64,000 nt of DNA. Source: Ramazzottius varieornatus. Taxonomy: Eukaryota > Tardigrada > Eutardigrada > Parachela > Ramazzottiidae. The stretch lies in NCBI GenBank assembly GCA_001949185.1, contig BDGG01000014.1, positions 530,161 through 594,160 of the forward strand. The letters run 5' to 3'. The translations under genes were made by a program, and so were the position numbers. The notes beneath the pieces were generated by a model. That model had not been told where the DNA came from, ran no database searches, and saw only the letters and a list, made by a program, of their open reading frames with translations. The first letter of the stretch is position 1, and every line of letters begins with the position of its first letter. Of the stretch, positions 44,453 to 56,000 are shown in pieces.

Positions 44453-45151
44453 GATTCAAGCCGGTTTCTCGAATATTCGCTGGAATGTGAGTATTCGTAG
44501 TTTTTATTTCGGGCAATACTTTTACATTCCGAGTGCCTTATTTTACTGACCACCTTTTCGTCTCACATTCATAGACTCATCAATACTCTAGTATTGTAAA
44601 TTTGCTGGAGCATCCTATTGGCGTGAAACCATGGCGTAATAAGCTTAATTGTCCGGGCTTACGACCAATAACACAATGCAAATGGGTAGTGGCGGTTCAT
44701 TATCCGGAACATTCACTCAGAGAACCGCGCTGTTCGGGAATCGAGTCTCAAGTTCCTGGACCCCAAGGGCGAAGTAGAACCGACAGCGCTATCTGAAGAT
44801 GGTCTGTCCAACGTATCACAGCCAAGTATGACAGTGTTCACCTCAGTCCCATCAGTCCCACTTCCAGTCAGTATTCCCACCTCGAATGTGTGCTCGGATT
44901 CGGTCTTGAGGTCAAGAATAGAGCGTTACATTTACGGCAAATAATTGCTCGATTGACAACAATCCAACTATCCCGAGGAACACAAAAAATAATGAACAAA
45001 GATAATTTCACACTGAACTGAATTTGGCTGCGTAAGAGCGATGTGTGTGTGCCAGAGATTTCGTAGGTTTCATAAAAGTTACACATGTCCTTTGATCTGT
45101 CCTCATGCATCATGCTATTCACAAGGTTGAAGAGTACCCCCGTCATTCGTA
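44453..45151. other. Intergenic, convergent 3' ends
   Basis: Nothing coding is visible between the dehydrogenase stop and the stop of the first PPxY membrane gene. Confidence 0.4.
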
Positions 45152-46146
45152 CTAAACTGCGGCTTGATCGGCCTTTATAACGCTCTCGTAACTAGGTGGC
45201 GCATCGAAATTCATGGTATTGGGAATACTAGTTGCCGATGGTGATTGGGCTTGAGAGATATGGCACTGAACCGGGAGGTTCTGTGAATGGTTGTGGATAG
45301 GGATTGTTATCCATACTTCGGTGGCACTGATCTGGTGCAGACTGCAGGGACGCTGTGGCTCACTGGCGCTTTGCAGCGCGTTCTCTAAATTTTGAATGGC
45401 GCGCCGACGTCGTTCACTGCCCGCATAGTCCTTCCTCATTTTCCTCGCAGCTTGCCATCTCTTGTAAAATACAGCCGACAAGAAAAGGCTGAGAAAGGGG
45501 ACGATAATCAGCGATGAAACCGTAATTGGTTTCCAGGCCAGTCCCGAGCTGGGCAGACTGCCCATCCGTTGGCGATCTAGTGTGGCGCAACTGTGCGTTG
45601 TGATGACGGCATCTTGAGTAATATTGACGTAAACGAAGGCTGTCCCGAACAACTTGTACTGCAGACAGCCATAGACGAGACACAGGAAGAAACTGATGCT
45701 TTCCATTGCAAGCCAGCGTATTGTTCTGGCGGAAGACGGGGCGCTGAAGCTCCGCTCCACTTCCATGGCGTATAGCGCTTTGGTGTATTTCTTGTTAATG
45801 GCGCACAAGACCGCCCAGGAGAGAACCACGAGAGATGTGGCTGAAACCATGGCCAGCAGCGACCGTTGTACTCCATTCCACGTCGTGATGTATCCATCGT
45901 AATCTGTCAGGGGGAACGAAGCAACTTTAGTCAAAAAGTACGGCTTGCAATGGTTGCGCTTGATGTCATTGTAGCTGTGTCGATGATTGCTCACTGCGCT
46001 GCTATTTACCGACCTGGGCATTTGATCCTTTCCAGCAAGCAGTATACACCCACACCACAGATTCCGCATAGTAAGACGATCCTCAAGACTGCCGCAGTTT
46101 GGAGAACCCGAAGCAGAATCAAGTTACGGTGTTCCGAGTTACCCAT
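45152..46146 (-). CDS. Four-TM membrane protein with C-terminal PPxY, paralogue A, 294 aa
   Basis: Exons 46146-46014 and 45903-45152 join in phase. TM1 is in exon 1 (VLRIVLLCGICGVGVYCLL, then ERIKCPG); TM2 SLLAMVSATSLVVLSWAVL; TM3 after the invariant WLAMESISF; TM4 ITVSSLIIVPFLSLFLSAVF. An extracellular loop between TM3 and TM4 has an NIT glycosylation site and the shared CATLDRQRMGSLP. The cytoplasmic tail is basic then Ser-rich and ends FDAPPSYESVIKADQAAV, a PPxY ligand for WW domains, as in NEDD4-family ubiquitin ligases. The intron position and phase match paralogues B and C exactly. The fold is tetraspan-like, but the tetraspanin CCG motif is absent. I recognise no named family. Confidence 0.72.
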
Positions 46147-48008
46147 CTTAGGGAAAAAACGCTTATTCAGTCAGACTAACCGAAAAGGTAACTTAGTTAT
46201 CCATCGCAGAAATTAAGTCGAATACCATGCGAACGTTCAAGTTAGTGATGCCTATGGTTGAACATGCGACACTGTGAGGTATCTCTTGACGTCAGAAATC
46301 GCTGATGGACCACTGAACGAGCTCACTGTCAATGGTTAAGAAAAATCGATAAACTAAACTGTGATGTTCTAATATGTGATTATGGTATTCAATATAATGA
46401 AAACAAACATCCGCCGTCCACCGAAGTCCTAATAACTTGCAATTACTATAGTAAAACCTCTGCCTGATTTAATACAATATTACTATAGTAGAACTCCTGT
46501 GGGTTTGGTATTAAGATATATTCTAATAACGGAGAACTCACCAGTAGATCTTAGCACACGGTATCAGAGGCATCTGGGTCAGCAGAAACCCTACTAAATA
46601 TTTACTCAAAGAATCAAGAATGTTTAGAAAAACACTGTAGGTTTAAAACTGTTGGTTTTGCTCGCGGCGGCGGCCCGGGGCTCTCTAACAACCTAGAGGA
46701 CAAATGAGATAGTTTGTCGTAAACAGTATCAATGCCTGTACTAAAGCTTGCAGCGTGCACCTGTACTCTGCGACATGCCGGTTTAGTGTGTCGCGCTATG
46801 TGTAGGTGCATGGTGTGCGCGTATGCATCTGCTTTAGCCCTTCCGTGCCGGTGTGGTAGTATCATCTGGATCTGGTGCACTTCGTGAGGCGTGGTCGTAC
46901 TATAGCTATACGAAAATGCAGTCCCACAGTCTCACAGTCTTTTCTGAAATGAGGCGGAGCGCACACTACGCACTGGAAGAAAGCGTGCGCGCACTATGGA
47001 AATCACGTGCTTGACGTCAGATGTGCTAGCCACTCAGAGCCAGACTGTGCAGCCGGCATAGTGCGCTGCCTTTCCCTATATCTATAGGTCGTCGCCGCAT
47101 AACCATTGACCAGCGCACACGCATTAGAATTTAGCAAATCAACCGGTTCTTCGAATCAGCGGTAGTGTTACGCGTACTAAAATATATTTTAATACAGGTG
47201 ATAAACAGCTTAATACTAATAAAATATTGGACCCTAGTTTGAAACTACTAAAATGTTAATATCGGGTTTCGGTGTCCAGTTCTGTTTACTATTCGCAGGG
47301 CGGCACGCTAACGGGTACTGTTGCCGCCGAGGGAGGCTAAAAGGGAAGAAAACGGGAACTGGGGTGATGGCAGCGCGTATCTCAAGTTCCCAACCATTGA
47401 ATTACCCCCTGTGACTCAGAATACAATGCTATAGCCTTATCTCCTTCACTTCTCCTCAGTCAAATCAGGCATATTCCATTCACAAGCTTACCTCCACTAA
47501 TTTTGTACTTTGCCCTTCGTTAGGCATAAGTTCGGCGGAGGGGTTCAAACAGAAACTTACGAACAAAATCAGCTCCGCAACGACAGCTCGTGCCCAAAAA
47601 TCCCATGTTAGACCACCTGAAGTGGTTTGACATGGGATAACATGGGGTATCAAGTCGCGTGCAAGGTTGTATTACTAAGCTCTGCGAGCACTACGTAATA
47701 GCCGCACACTGTATCGGCAGATCAACACACATTCCTGATTTCCGTAGAAGTGTCTCTACTACTACCATTATACCGCATACTATGTATTCTTTAGAGCAAA
47801 AGACCTACATGGAACCGAAATCCGCCGGCGTCAACCTGCACATCCAGATGTGTGGCGTCTACTTCCCTCTGTCACTCATTTTATTTACCGTAACTAGGAG
47901 CTTTTTTATCTTTGCGGACAAAACAAACATTGCAAATACCGGAGCCCAGCGTTGACAGATGATACCCTGTGTAACATATACGTTAAGCTAGAACGATACT
48001 TTTCGATT
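46147..48008. other. Gene-free stretch holding repeat copy B
   Basis: Apart from the dispersed repeat at 47291-47718, only low-complexity and short direct repeats are seen. ATTACTATAGTA occurs twice near 46.44-46.50 kb. Confidence 0.4.
47291..47718 (+). repeat. Dispersed repeat copy B (uninterrupted)
   Basis: This 428-bp segment matches 7102-8120 on the same strand, without the 572-bp nested element. It starts with an imperfect GCGGCAC...GTTGCCGC stem and includes the CCCATGTTAGACCACCT palindrome. It serves as the empty-site reference for the nested insertion. Confidence 0.85.
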
Positions 48009-48301
48009 ACGAGGGACCATTCAGACCATGTTAGTCGCCGATCAAAATATCAATGCTTTCACAAGATAGCTGAGACCCTTGGCTCTCTACAAAGTATGGG
48101 GAAGAATGGCAGATGACCACTTCCGGGTCTCCCAGAAAATTGAGGAGGAGTACCGTTTATTAATCGGAAATACAAGGAAATACAATGAACTGCTTCCAAA
48201 AAACTGAATTTCCGACTTTTAAATATTCGAACCGAAAACGAATCAATACAAGACGAAAAGACAAACTCTCACAAACCGGATCTACGGTACAAATTGAATT
48301 C

Positions 48302-48375
48302 GGGAGCTCGGCAAACAAACTCTACATGATCGTTTGTCTCAAGTGGCGCACGCTTCTAGCCAATAACACAGAAAA
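48302..48375. repeat. Truncated GTGGCGCA hairpin copy inside the dead transposon
   Basis: The left terminus GAGCTCGGCAAACAAACTC, the lead ATGATCG and the left arm CTCAAGTGGCGCACGC are present with the loop TAGCCAATAACAC, but the right arm is missing. It defines the outer end and loop orientation of the family and abuts the splice donor of the transposase exon. Confidence 0.85.
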
Positions 48376-48381
48376 GCTTAC

Positions 48382-49322
48382 CTCTGTATTGCAAAGTACG
48401 TCCACCGTGCATATCGTAGTTGCAACCGCTTTGGTCCATGTTGGATACGTATGACGGGTCAGCTGCGAGGGTTATCAGCTTCACTCCGGCTACGAATTCG
48501 GCTACTGTCTGGCTGATGTCGTCCAGCTCTTTAGCGTAGTTTCGAGAAACGAATTTCGTTACTTGCGAAAAACAATCTTGAAAAGCTTCTTCCACTTGTA
48601 AACGCAATTATGCGACGAACCCTTCCAGCCTAACTACTGCGTTTATTCGGATCGCCATCCGACGAATATCTCGATCGCGTACAATCATTCTCCGTTCTTT
48701 CATATCATCAAACTCTCGCTTTACACGCATTCAGATCTGAAGCAGCTTTTCGTTACGACTTCCACACTGTTCCATCTGTTTTCTCCACCGATAAAGGGTC
48801 ATGAGATCAGGAACACGTTTGAACTGGGTCTGAACGGACGATAGCTTACGATTCTTCCCTTTCCCTAACGTCCAGAACTGAACAGCTCCTTGTCTTTACG
48901 AGAACTCAACATTCTCTCTCCGAGTTTTCTTTGGGGAATTATCGGGATCATAGGTCGATCCACTTGAAGGCAGCTGACTCGATGCCTCCTCCTCGCGTTG
49001 CTCCAGTTCATCCTCTGCCATCTCGTGTATCTGGTCTACGGTAATTTCCATCGTCTCGTCTTCATCTTCGTATTCCAAAGTGATCTCCTCCGTACTCACA
49101 TCTTCAGGCGACAAAGCAGCGCTCCTGAGTAGATCTAAAACGAGAAAGTGGCCGTTAAACCACATTTTGAGAATCCACTCGTACGATAGAGTTCCGAAAG
49201 CTCCACTCACCTTCGTTAAGATCTACCAGCTTGACTTCTGCTTGCGTCGCACCAGATATCGTCGTAAAGTCTTGGAGCCTATCTTGCAACAAATTCAGGA
49301 TGCTCCGTGGATTTACAGGCAT
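48382..49322 (-). pseudogene. Pogo/CENP-B-type transposase fragment with three in-frame stops
   Basis: Exon 1 (49322-49211) joins exon 2 (49134-48382) with correct splice sites and phase. After an acidic N-terminal stretch comes RRENVEFS-stop-RQGAVQFW, RKLSSVQTQFKRVPDLMTLY with RWRKQ (helix-turn-helix), a second stop, the second DNA-binding lobe, a third stop, then FVSRNYA and the DDE start with NMDQSGCNYDMHGGRTLQYR. The stops (TAA, TGA, TAA) all lie in one continuous frame, with no indels across about 750 bp. The catalytic domain breaks off at a GTAAGC donor beside a GTGGCGCA hairpin arm, and no further exon is found before the terminal repeat. It is non-functional as a transposase. Confidence 0.78.
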
Positions 49323-49953
49323 TGCTGTGGTGTACGGAATATTACAGAGAATGCGTCTATCAGACCGGAAGTCCGGAAACGGAAAATTAATCTGACCGTT
49401 GGCTCACAAATTTCATTCAAATTTCTTGTGATGACATGTTATGCATGACCTGACATCACATGACAGGTATGTGACGTCAACAAGCATTGTGACTTGATTG
49501 AGAAATAACTTGATTGATTGGATCTTACTCTACGCAAATCTCTCTCAAATCGAGCTCGCCTATTCAGTCTGCCTCGTATTCCAGAATTTCTGCAGAGCCC
49601 GGAAGTGGTCATCTGCCATTCCTCCCCATGCTTCGTAGAAAGCCAAGGGTCTCAGCTATCTTGTAAAAGCATTGATATTGTGATCAGCGACTAACGTGGT
49701 CTGAATAGTCCCTCGTTAGTTCTTGTTCTCTTGCACCGGTAACATTGCTCCGTCAATTACATCAACAGGCCAGCAAACTAGCCAGGATACGAACGTGTAC
49801 AGATCAAAATACCTACGTACGGCTGCCAGCATGCGTATAAATTGGGAATTGCGAAGGATTAAACGGAGCAAAAACTCGCAAAAAATCTCGGGTGATTGTA
49901 CAAAGCATCCCTCTGGATAGAAATATTCTACGTTCTTCTTGGATGTGTGTGCT

Positions 49954-51023
49954 TCACTTCAGTTCTTGATGCAGTCTCCCAGTAGGGTAAAGTGCATGTC
50001 CGGCAACGGCGTTGGTGACACTTTCATAGCTGGGAGGTGGATCAAAACTACCGGCCACAAGCCCGTATTCCTCCGGAGGCGGATCATATTGAGTCGAGAT
50101 GGTTAAGCCACTACTGCCATGGGGGATAGTTTCCCACGAGTCAGTCTCGGTAGTCGGTCGAACCCGCAAGGTCTGCTGTGATCCGTTCATGTCGACGACG
50201 CCTTGCCCACCTACGTTCTCTGCATTCCCATTTGCGGGTAGGTTAAGTAAGTTATCATGATGCATCTTTTTGGCCCGTCTCCATCTGGTGTGGTACACTG
50301 CGAAAAGGAGAAAAGGGACCATGGGCACAACCAACAAGCTGAAAGCGGCAACGGGCTTCCAGTTCCAGTCTTTCGGCAGTCGCACCATCTGCTGACGCTC
50401 CACCGTGGCGCAGATTGTGTCCACGGAAGCAGTCCCGTTGAACATTTGCAGATCGTCACTGATGTTGAAGGACAGCATAGGACCGAAGATCTTCATCTGC
50501 AGGAAGCCGTATGCGCTGAATAGAAGAAAGCCAAACGTTTCCATGGCCAGCCACCTTAAGGATAGGAGGGAGTGCTGATCTTTGTAGATGATTTGGATCA
50601 CCGTATTCGAGGTTCTGTAGTGCACAACGCAGGTAAGGAACACTAAGGCTATAGCCAGGACCATGGCTAGCACGGAGCGATGTACACTGGCCCATGTGGT
50701 TATGGGCTCCTCCAGACCTAAAGCATGGAAAGAAGAGCGGAAGTACGCGGTTCACCCGTTATACTCCAGATCTGGTTGCGGAAAACAAGGCCATTTTCCG
50801 AGCATCGAAGCTTTCACTAACCCGAGCATTCGATCCTTTCAAACCAACAGTACCCTGCCAGAGCGCAAATTCCACAGAGTAAAATAGTCCTCAAGACCAC
50901 CAGCAGCTGAAGAATACGAAGCAGCCTTGTAGAACGATGCTCCGAATAATTCGGGCTGGACAGTCCGAGTCTCGGACATAGTCCAGAGAAATTCATAATT
51001 ACAGAAGGTTCTTCGTTCTCCAA
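49954..51023 (-). CDS. Four-TM membrane protein with C-terminal PPxY, paralogue B, 321 aa
   Basis: Exons 51023-50822 and 50717-49954 join in phase. TM1 VVLRTILLCGICALAGYCWF with ERIECSG; TM2 SVLAMVLAIALVFLTCVV; WLAMETFGFLLFSAYGFLQ; TM4 VAAFSLLVVPMVPFLLFAV. The TM3-TM4 loop carries NIS and NGT sites and CATVERQQMVRLP. The tail contains PPPEEYGL and FDPPPSYESVTNAVAG, so it has one clear PPxY and one degenerate copy. The start at 51023 adds about nine residues before a second Met (MNFSGLC). It is a direct relative of A and C, with the same exon 1/exon 2 junction phase. Function is unknown; a trafficking or signalling membrane scaffold regulated by WW-domain ligases is inference. Confidence 0.72.
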
Positions 51024-51535
51024 TTGGATAAATTTTTTTAAACTCGCTACGGCTGTGAAGTATCATCTAACATCATACACAAGCACGTTCCTCAAAGACT
51101 GATCGATAAGAGTAATTCACACGGTACAGTGCACCCATACCGGCACAACACGCATCCTCGCGCTGGCGTCAAGTCACGGCTTGTTACGCTGAACATCTTG
51201 TCTTTCGAATGTACAGCGTAATTACCGAAATTCTATTGAATTGACATGGGAGGATGCACTTCTGGAAAACGTAGTTGTACGGCTTAGGGATATTTCTATT
51301 TCTTGCAGTTGGTTCTATTTTTTATTACATGACACGCACGATACTTCCTTGTTGCAAAAGCGGAATTCAACTCGCTAAAACAGCGCGCAACTACAGTAAC
51401 ACTCCGGACCTCAATTAAACCTAAGAATACTATACTTTATGGACAAGCTTTGTCAGAGGTCAACTTTCAAGAGCTAGAGCGGCAGTCTAGAGGTTAAGAT
51501 TCATCCGACAAACTGAAAGCTGTACATTGAACTTT

Positions 51536-52558
51536 CTACACGTCCGCAGTATCGTTCTTTCCCGCTGCCGCAGCAGCCTGGCGTTCCGCATCCGACTTTG
51601 TGACACTTTCATAACTCGGAGGGGCATCGAGAATGGGAATAGTGGTCACCAGGGGACCTCTTTCTTGAGCAACATCGTACTGAGGCAGATCGTCTTGTCC
51701 ATGCAGCCTACCATAGTCTCGCGACAGTGCTACGTCCGCTTCGCAAACGGCCTCCAGCCGCGCCTGATCGCTTCGCCTCTGTGCATCGAACATGCGCAGT
51801 CTTCTGGCAGCTCGCAGGGACTTGATGAACCAAATCATTCCCACAAAACTGAAAAGCAAAAATAGCCCCTCAGTGACTTCACAGATGACCATGATCTTGT
51901 ACGGGACTGGTTCCATCTGCGTCTTGTTCAGGGAAAGGCAGGTGATATTCGTAGGAGCTTCGTCCAGAACGGGGTGATCGCTAACAAGGTCGTCCCTGAA
52001 ATCTGTAAAGCTAAAATTCATCTGGAGTCCGCCATAGAACGCGAAGAAACAAAAGCTGATGCTCTCCATGCTGAGCCAACTGAATGTGAGGAGGGAAGAG
52101 GGAGCGTTGAAGCAACGATGGGATTCCATATTTAGCAGATCGGTGATACGTTTGCGCAACTTGTAGAAGACGGCGAAGACGATCAGCAGAAGGAGTAACG
52201 CCAGGGACGGGATGGCTGTCGTTAGGTACATGGTGTTCCGGGAGATTATGTAGTGTTTGAAGCCTGAAAAACATATTTTATTACAGCCGAAAGAATGGGA
52301 GAAGAGGGTAAGAAATACATCCGGAAGGAGGGTACGCAGGAATGTGCCTGCCTTTCGTGAACCTGCATACACTTGTCCAAGGTTCGACCGCTAGAACACT
52401 AGTATGCATATGCGCGCTAGTTTACCTTCACACTGGATTCTGTCCAAACTGCAGTAGACGGCCAAGCCCAGAATGGGACAGAGAAGAAACGTCCTCCATA
52501 TGGCCATCTGGCGAAGTCCTCGTAACAGTCGGGAAGCATTCTGATCCATATTATCCAT
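51536..52558 (-). CDS. Four-TM membrane protein with C-terminal PPxY, paralogue C, 286 aa
   Basis: Exons 52558-52426 (133 bp, identical in size to A exon 1) and 52263-51536 join in phase; ATG lies in CCACCATGG context. TM1 TFLLCPILGLAVYCSL with DRIQCEG; TM2 AIPSLALLLLLIVFAVFY; the invariant WLSMESISFCFFAFYGGLQ; TM4 EVTEGLFLLFSFVGMIWFI. The loop has NIT and NKT sites but lacks the A/B CAT..RQ motif; instead it reads CLSLNKTQMEPVP. The tail ends LDAPPSYESVTKSDAERQAA. The intron contains a CCTGCATAC hairpin. It is the most divergent of the three. Confidence 0.72.
52361..52410. repeat. CCTGCATAC hairpin in the paralogue C intron
   Basis: ACCTGCATACACTTG...CTAGTATGCAT, preceded by a related GTACGCAGG half at 52332. 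It belongs to the family at 27561-27686. Confidence 0.7.
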
Positions 52559-53046
52559 GGTGGATACCTAAGAAGGTGTATAACAGAACGACAAGTCCTG
52601 GGCGAGAAAACTGATAGAATTAGAAAATAGAAATCACTGTGAAATTGTGGAAACTGCCTGGATCGTGACGTCAGACGGCTTCGACGTGCGGCAGTATGGT
52701 GGTTAGGAGTGCTTTACTGGTGCTCAATCAAATCAACTGAAACTTCGCACTTTCAAGGCGGATCCCATCATCCCACGAAAGACTCGTCATTTACTCTTCC
52801 GAATCCCGACACTGAAATTTGGAAACAAACGTTCTGCACCCACAATAGATTTTCTTGAGCAAAACACAAACCTATAAAACTGAAAATATCAAGGACCAAT
52901 CGAAGATTGGAGGAAATGAAGCAAGAGAAGCCTCCCGGAAGTAAACTCGTCCACTCCGACACCATAAAATATAACAAACTACTCTGCGGCAGAAGAAAAC
53001 TAGATCATCTAGTGAAAGAAAAAGGACAGCTAAGAGCAAAGTGTAA

Positions 53047-56000
53047 TCAAAGCAACGAATCATGGTTGACTCTGGAATAAACGTGGCCGGAGCCAGGATG
53101 GTTCATTCGGTTCTTCAAAAACGGGCAAAGTCTCTGCACATTCTCGTCAAAACGCTGTTTCGGTCGTCTGAAAAACAAGAAAATATAATTGTTATGAGAA
53201 CATCGATTCACAGAAAAATAGAACAATTTTTACATCGTTCGCAAGTCGTAAGAAAGTTTCTCCAGACTCTTCCCCGTCGTTTCCGGTACCACGAGGAAGA
53301 TGTAGAGTGCGCTGAAGACGTTCACGGCGCTGTAGAGAAGAAAGGTGCCACCCGGAGTCAGGACGGTCATGACGTTGAGGAACGTCAGGGAAACGAGAAG
53401 GCTGGATGACCAGTTGAGAATGTTGGCGAACGACATGGCTCGGCCTTTGATGCCGGATGGATACAGTTCCGTCAGCACCAACCATGTCACTAAAAAACAA
53501 AACATGAAATTCACAAGAATAATTATCGGGGGAGAATATTATTAAGACTTAGAGAACAATGTCGAATCTGTCGTTTAAGAAGGTCTGAGACGTAGGCAAA
53601 TGATTTCCAGATCGTCTATGCGAATGGCGCACGCCCTCAGTAACAACACTGGTAACATACGCCACTTGGGCTAACAATCTTGTTGAGTTTTCCTACTGGC
53701 ACATGCTTCTAGTCAGTCGCAATGAAAACGTGCGCTACTTGAGAGAACGATTCGGGTGAAACCATTTACCGACGTCCCATTTTCTTTTCCAGAAAACAAG
53801 CGCAAATTGAAATGAATTACTTGGTCCAAAGCCGATGGAATATCCAACCACATAGCACAAAAGCGCCAGGAAGCAAACGACAGCTTGGGCTATCCTCGCG
53901 GAAGAATGGCTTGAATTTGTGACGTCACTGGAAATGTTTGATATGTTTTGATCACTATCTGCTTGAAAGACCATAGTCTGTGTGGATGTGTTGGGTGTAA
54001 AAGGTGAAGGAAATGTAAGTTGAGCGTGGGAAGGCAGGAGGGAATGGGGTCGAAGTGAAGTCTCGTTGGTCCGGGAACTCAAGGCCGATGAGGACGGGGA
54101 GCAGGGTCGCGGGACGGAGGGTGGGTGGAACACCGTGGCCAACCCTACTATGGCGATGCTGACGGCCATCACAAGGCAGCCTGTTATGAGGAAAAACCTC
54201 CGGCCTTTCTTATCGGTGATGGAAAGCGCCACGGCGGTCGCCGAAACCTGTGAGAGAAAACATTCATGGCACTCGTGGTTCCCGAAACATTAAGCAACGA
54301 AAATGGAACAAAAAAGGAAAATAAAACAAATATGAGAAAATGACAATTCTGGAACTATCCCACAATACAAGCGCGCGTAAGCCACTTTCCTTGTGGACCC
54401 GCGGTGCATGAGATTCTCTGGTACAGAGGGTAAAAACAGGTCTCGGTCCACATTTCAAGGATATTATTAGGTGGCCTATGCTGGTCCATGAGCTTTTTGT
54501 AGCTTCGCTTGCCATAGTCTGGTCCGTCAGATTTTCGATCCCTGACGCGCGTTTGCCACAACAGTCCGAAAATCGAAGAACAAAAGTTACAACCAAATAT
54601 TTTGAACCTTGACAACGCCCAGGCCGAGGGAGGCCAAAGCGGCCCACTTTGAAGCGAAGCCCAACTGTTCGAAGACGACCGACGCGTAAAACAGCATGTT
54701 GGGTTGTCCAGAAAACTGAAAGGAGATTCATGAGTACCGAACATATACAGCAGACCTTCGAGTACAAGACTACAGAAGTATGAGAAGGGATCAAGGGGTC
54801 GAAGACGTTTCCCTACCTGCTGAAGAGCGACGAGGCTGAATCCGATGAGTAAGCGGTACAGCATGTTGTCTTGCGACTTGAACAAAGCCACCGTCCTATA
54901 CGTCTGAAAGGAATAAAGGCCATATTCTACATGAATAGAACAGGGAGCCTGGTTTGGAAATACAGTAGAACAGATAGGGACTAACTTACCCCATCCGCCA
55001 CCAGAGTGTGCCGGATAGAGACGAACTCGTTCATCGCCTCATTGCGACTTCCTCGGAGGTTCTCCAGAATTAGTATCGCCTCCTTGTCGTACTTCTGCAA
55101 CATCTTTTCTCGAGGACTACATTCAATTACCATAGTCAGATTCTGTACTTGTATCAGAATAGAAGTCAACCGAGTCAGAGAAATTTTCGCTCACCTAGGC
55201 GGAAGAAACAAATACGTCCCGACAATCTGAATGCTGACTGGTATAGCACCAATTGCCATCATTATTCTCCTGCCGCAAAAAAGGAAACAATACAGCCATA
55301 GAGGAAAACGCACATAGTATGTACCGGGAAACTAACCCACCATGAGTGCTTGACTCCCTGAAGGAAAAAGCCACAAACGTAAGCTAAGAGGAACCCAATG
55401 GTGATCCCCAGTTCGTTCAGCCCGACCATAAATCCTCGCTTCTCCTGGAAGAAACAATGCATTTTTGTTTTTCATAAATGTCTTGCACCTCTTGAGAAGG
55501 GTTAGAGTGACTTGAGAAATACTTTAGGAGCAACTTCTGAGACATATATACATTCGGCAACAGCAGCCATCGACATGCCGAACCCTTGAAGGAACCTTGC
55601 GGCGGAAAGTGTGTCGAGGGAGTCCGCGATGCTACCCACGCCTGTTCCGATCAGGAACATGCAACAGGCGATGATGATGGATCGTCTCCGACCACATTTG
55701 TCAATCCAAGGGCCTAAAGCAAAAATCCCAGCATCAGCTTCAATTTTACTTCTGGTCTCGATATTTTCATAGTACTATACCTCCAAAAAACGAGACGACG
55801 ATCGCTCCACCGATAAGGCATCCTACCAGAACTTCTTCTTGTTGACAACTGAGCATCCAGTGTTCTCGAAGAGCGTGAAGGATCGCGGAGATGATTCCGA
55901 TGTCGTACCCGAATGACATTCCTCCGATCAGCGACAACGCGCCGGCAGTCGGAACGATCGGGTACTGGCACCATCTCTTCAGGGTGGACACCGGCTGACT

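Larger units (their letters stand above)
48009..49716. mobile_element. 1.7-kb pogo-type DNA transposon with about 130-bp inverted repeats, deleted and inactivated
   Basis: ACGAGGGACCATTCAGACC ... AGATAGCTGAGACCCTTGGC and on to GACCACTTCCGGG (48009-about 48150) recurs inverted at about 49580-49716 with roughly 90% identity. The only gene between is the transposase fragment at 48382-49322. About 200 aa of DDE domain are missing at its 3' end, so the element is a deletion derivative. Bases at the ends are compatible with a TA target but shifted by one, so the duplication is not certain. Confidence 0.82.
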
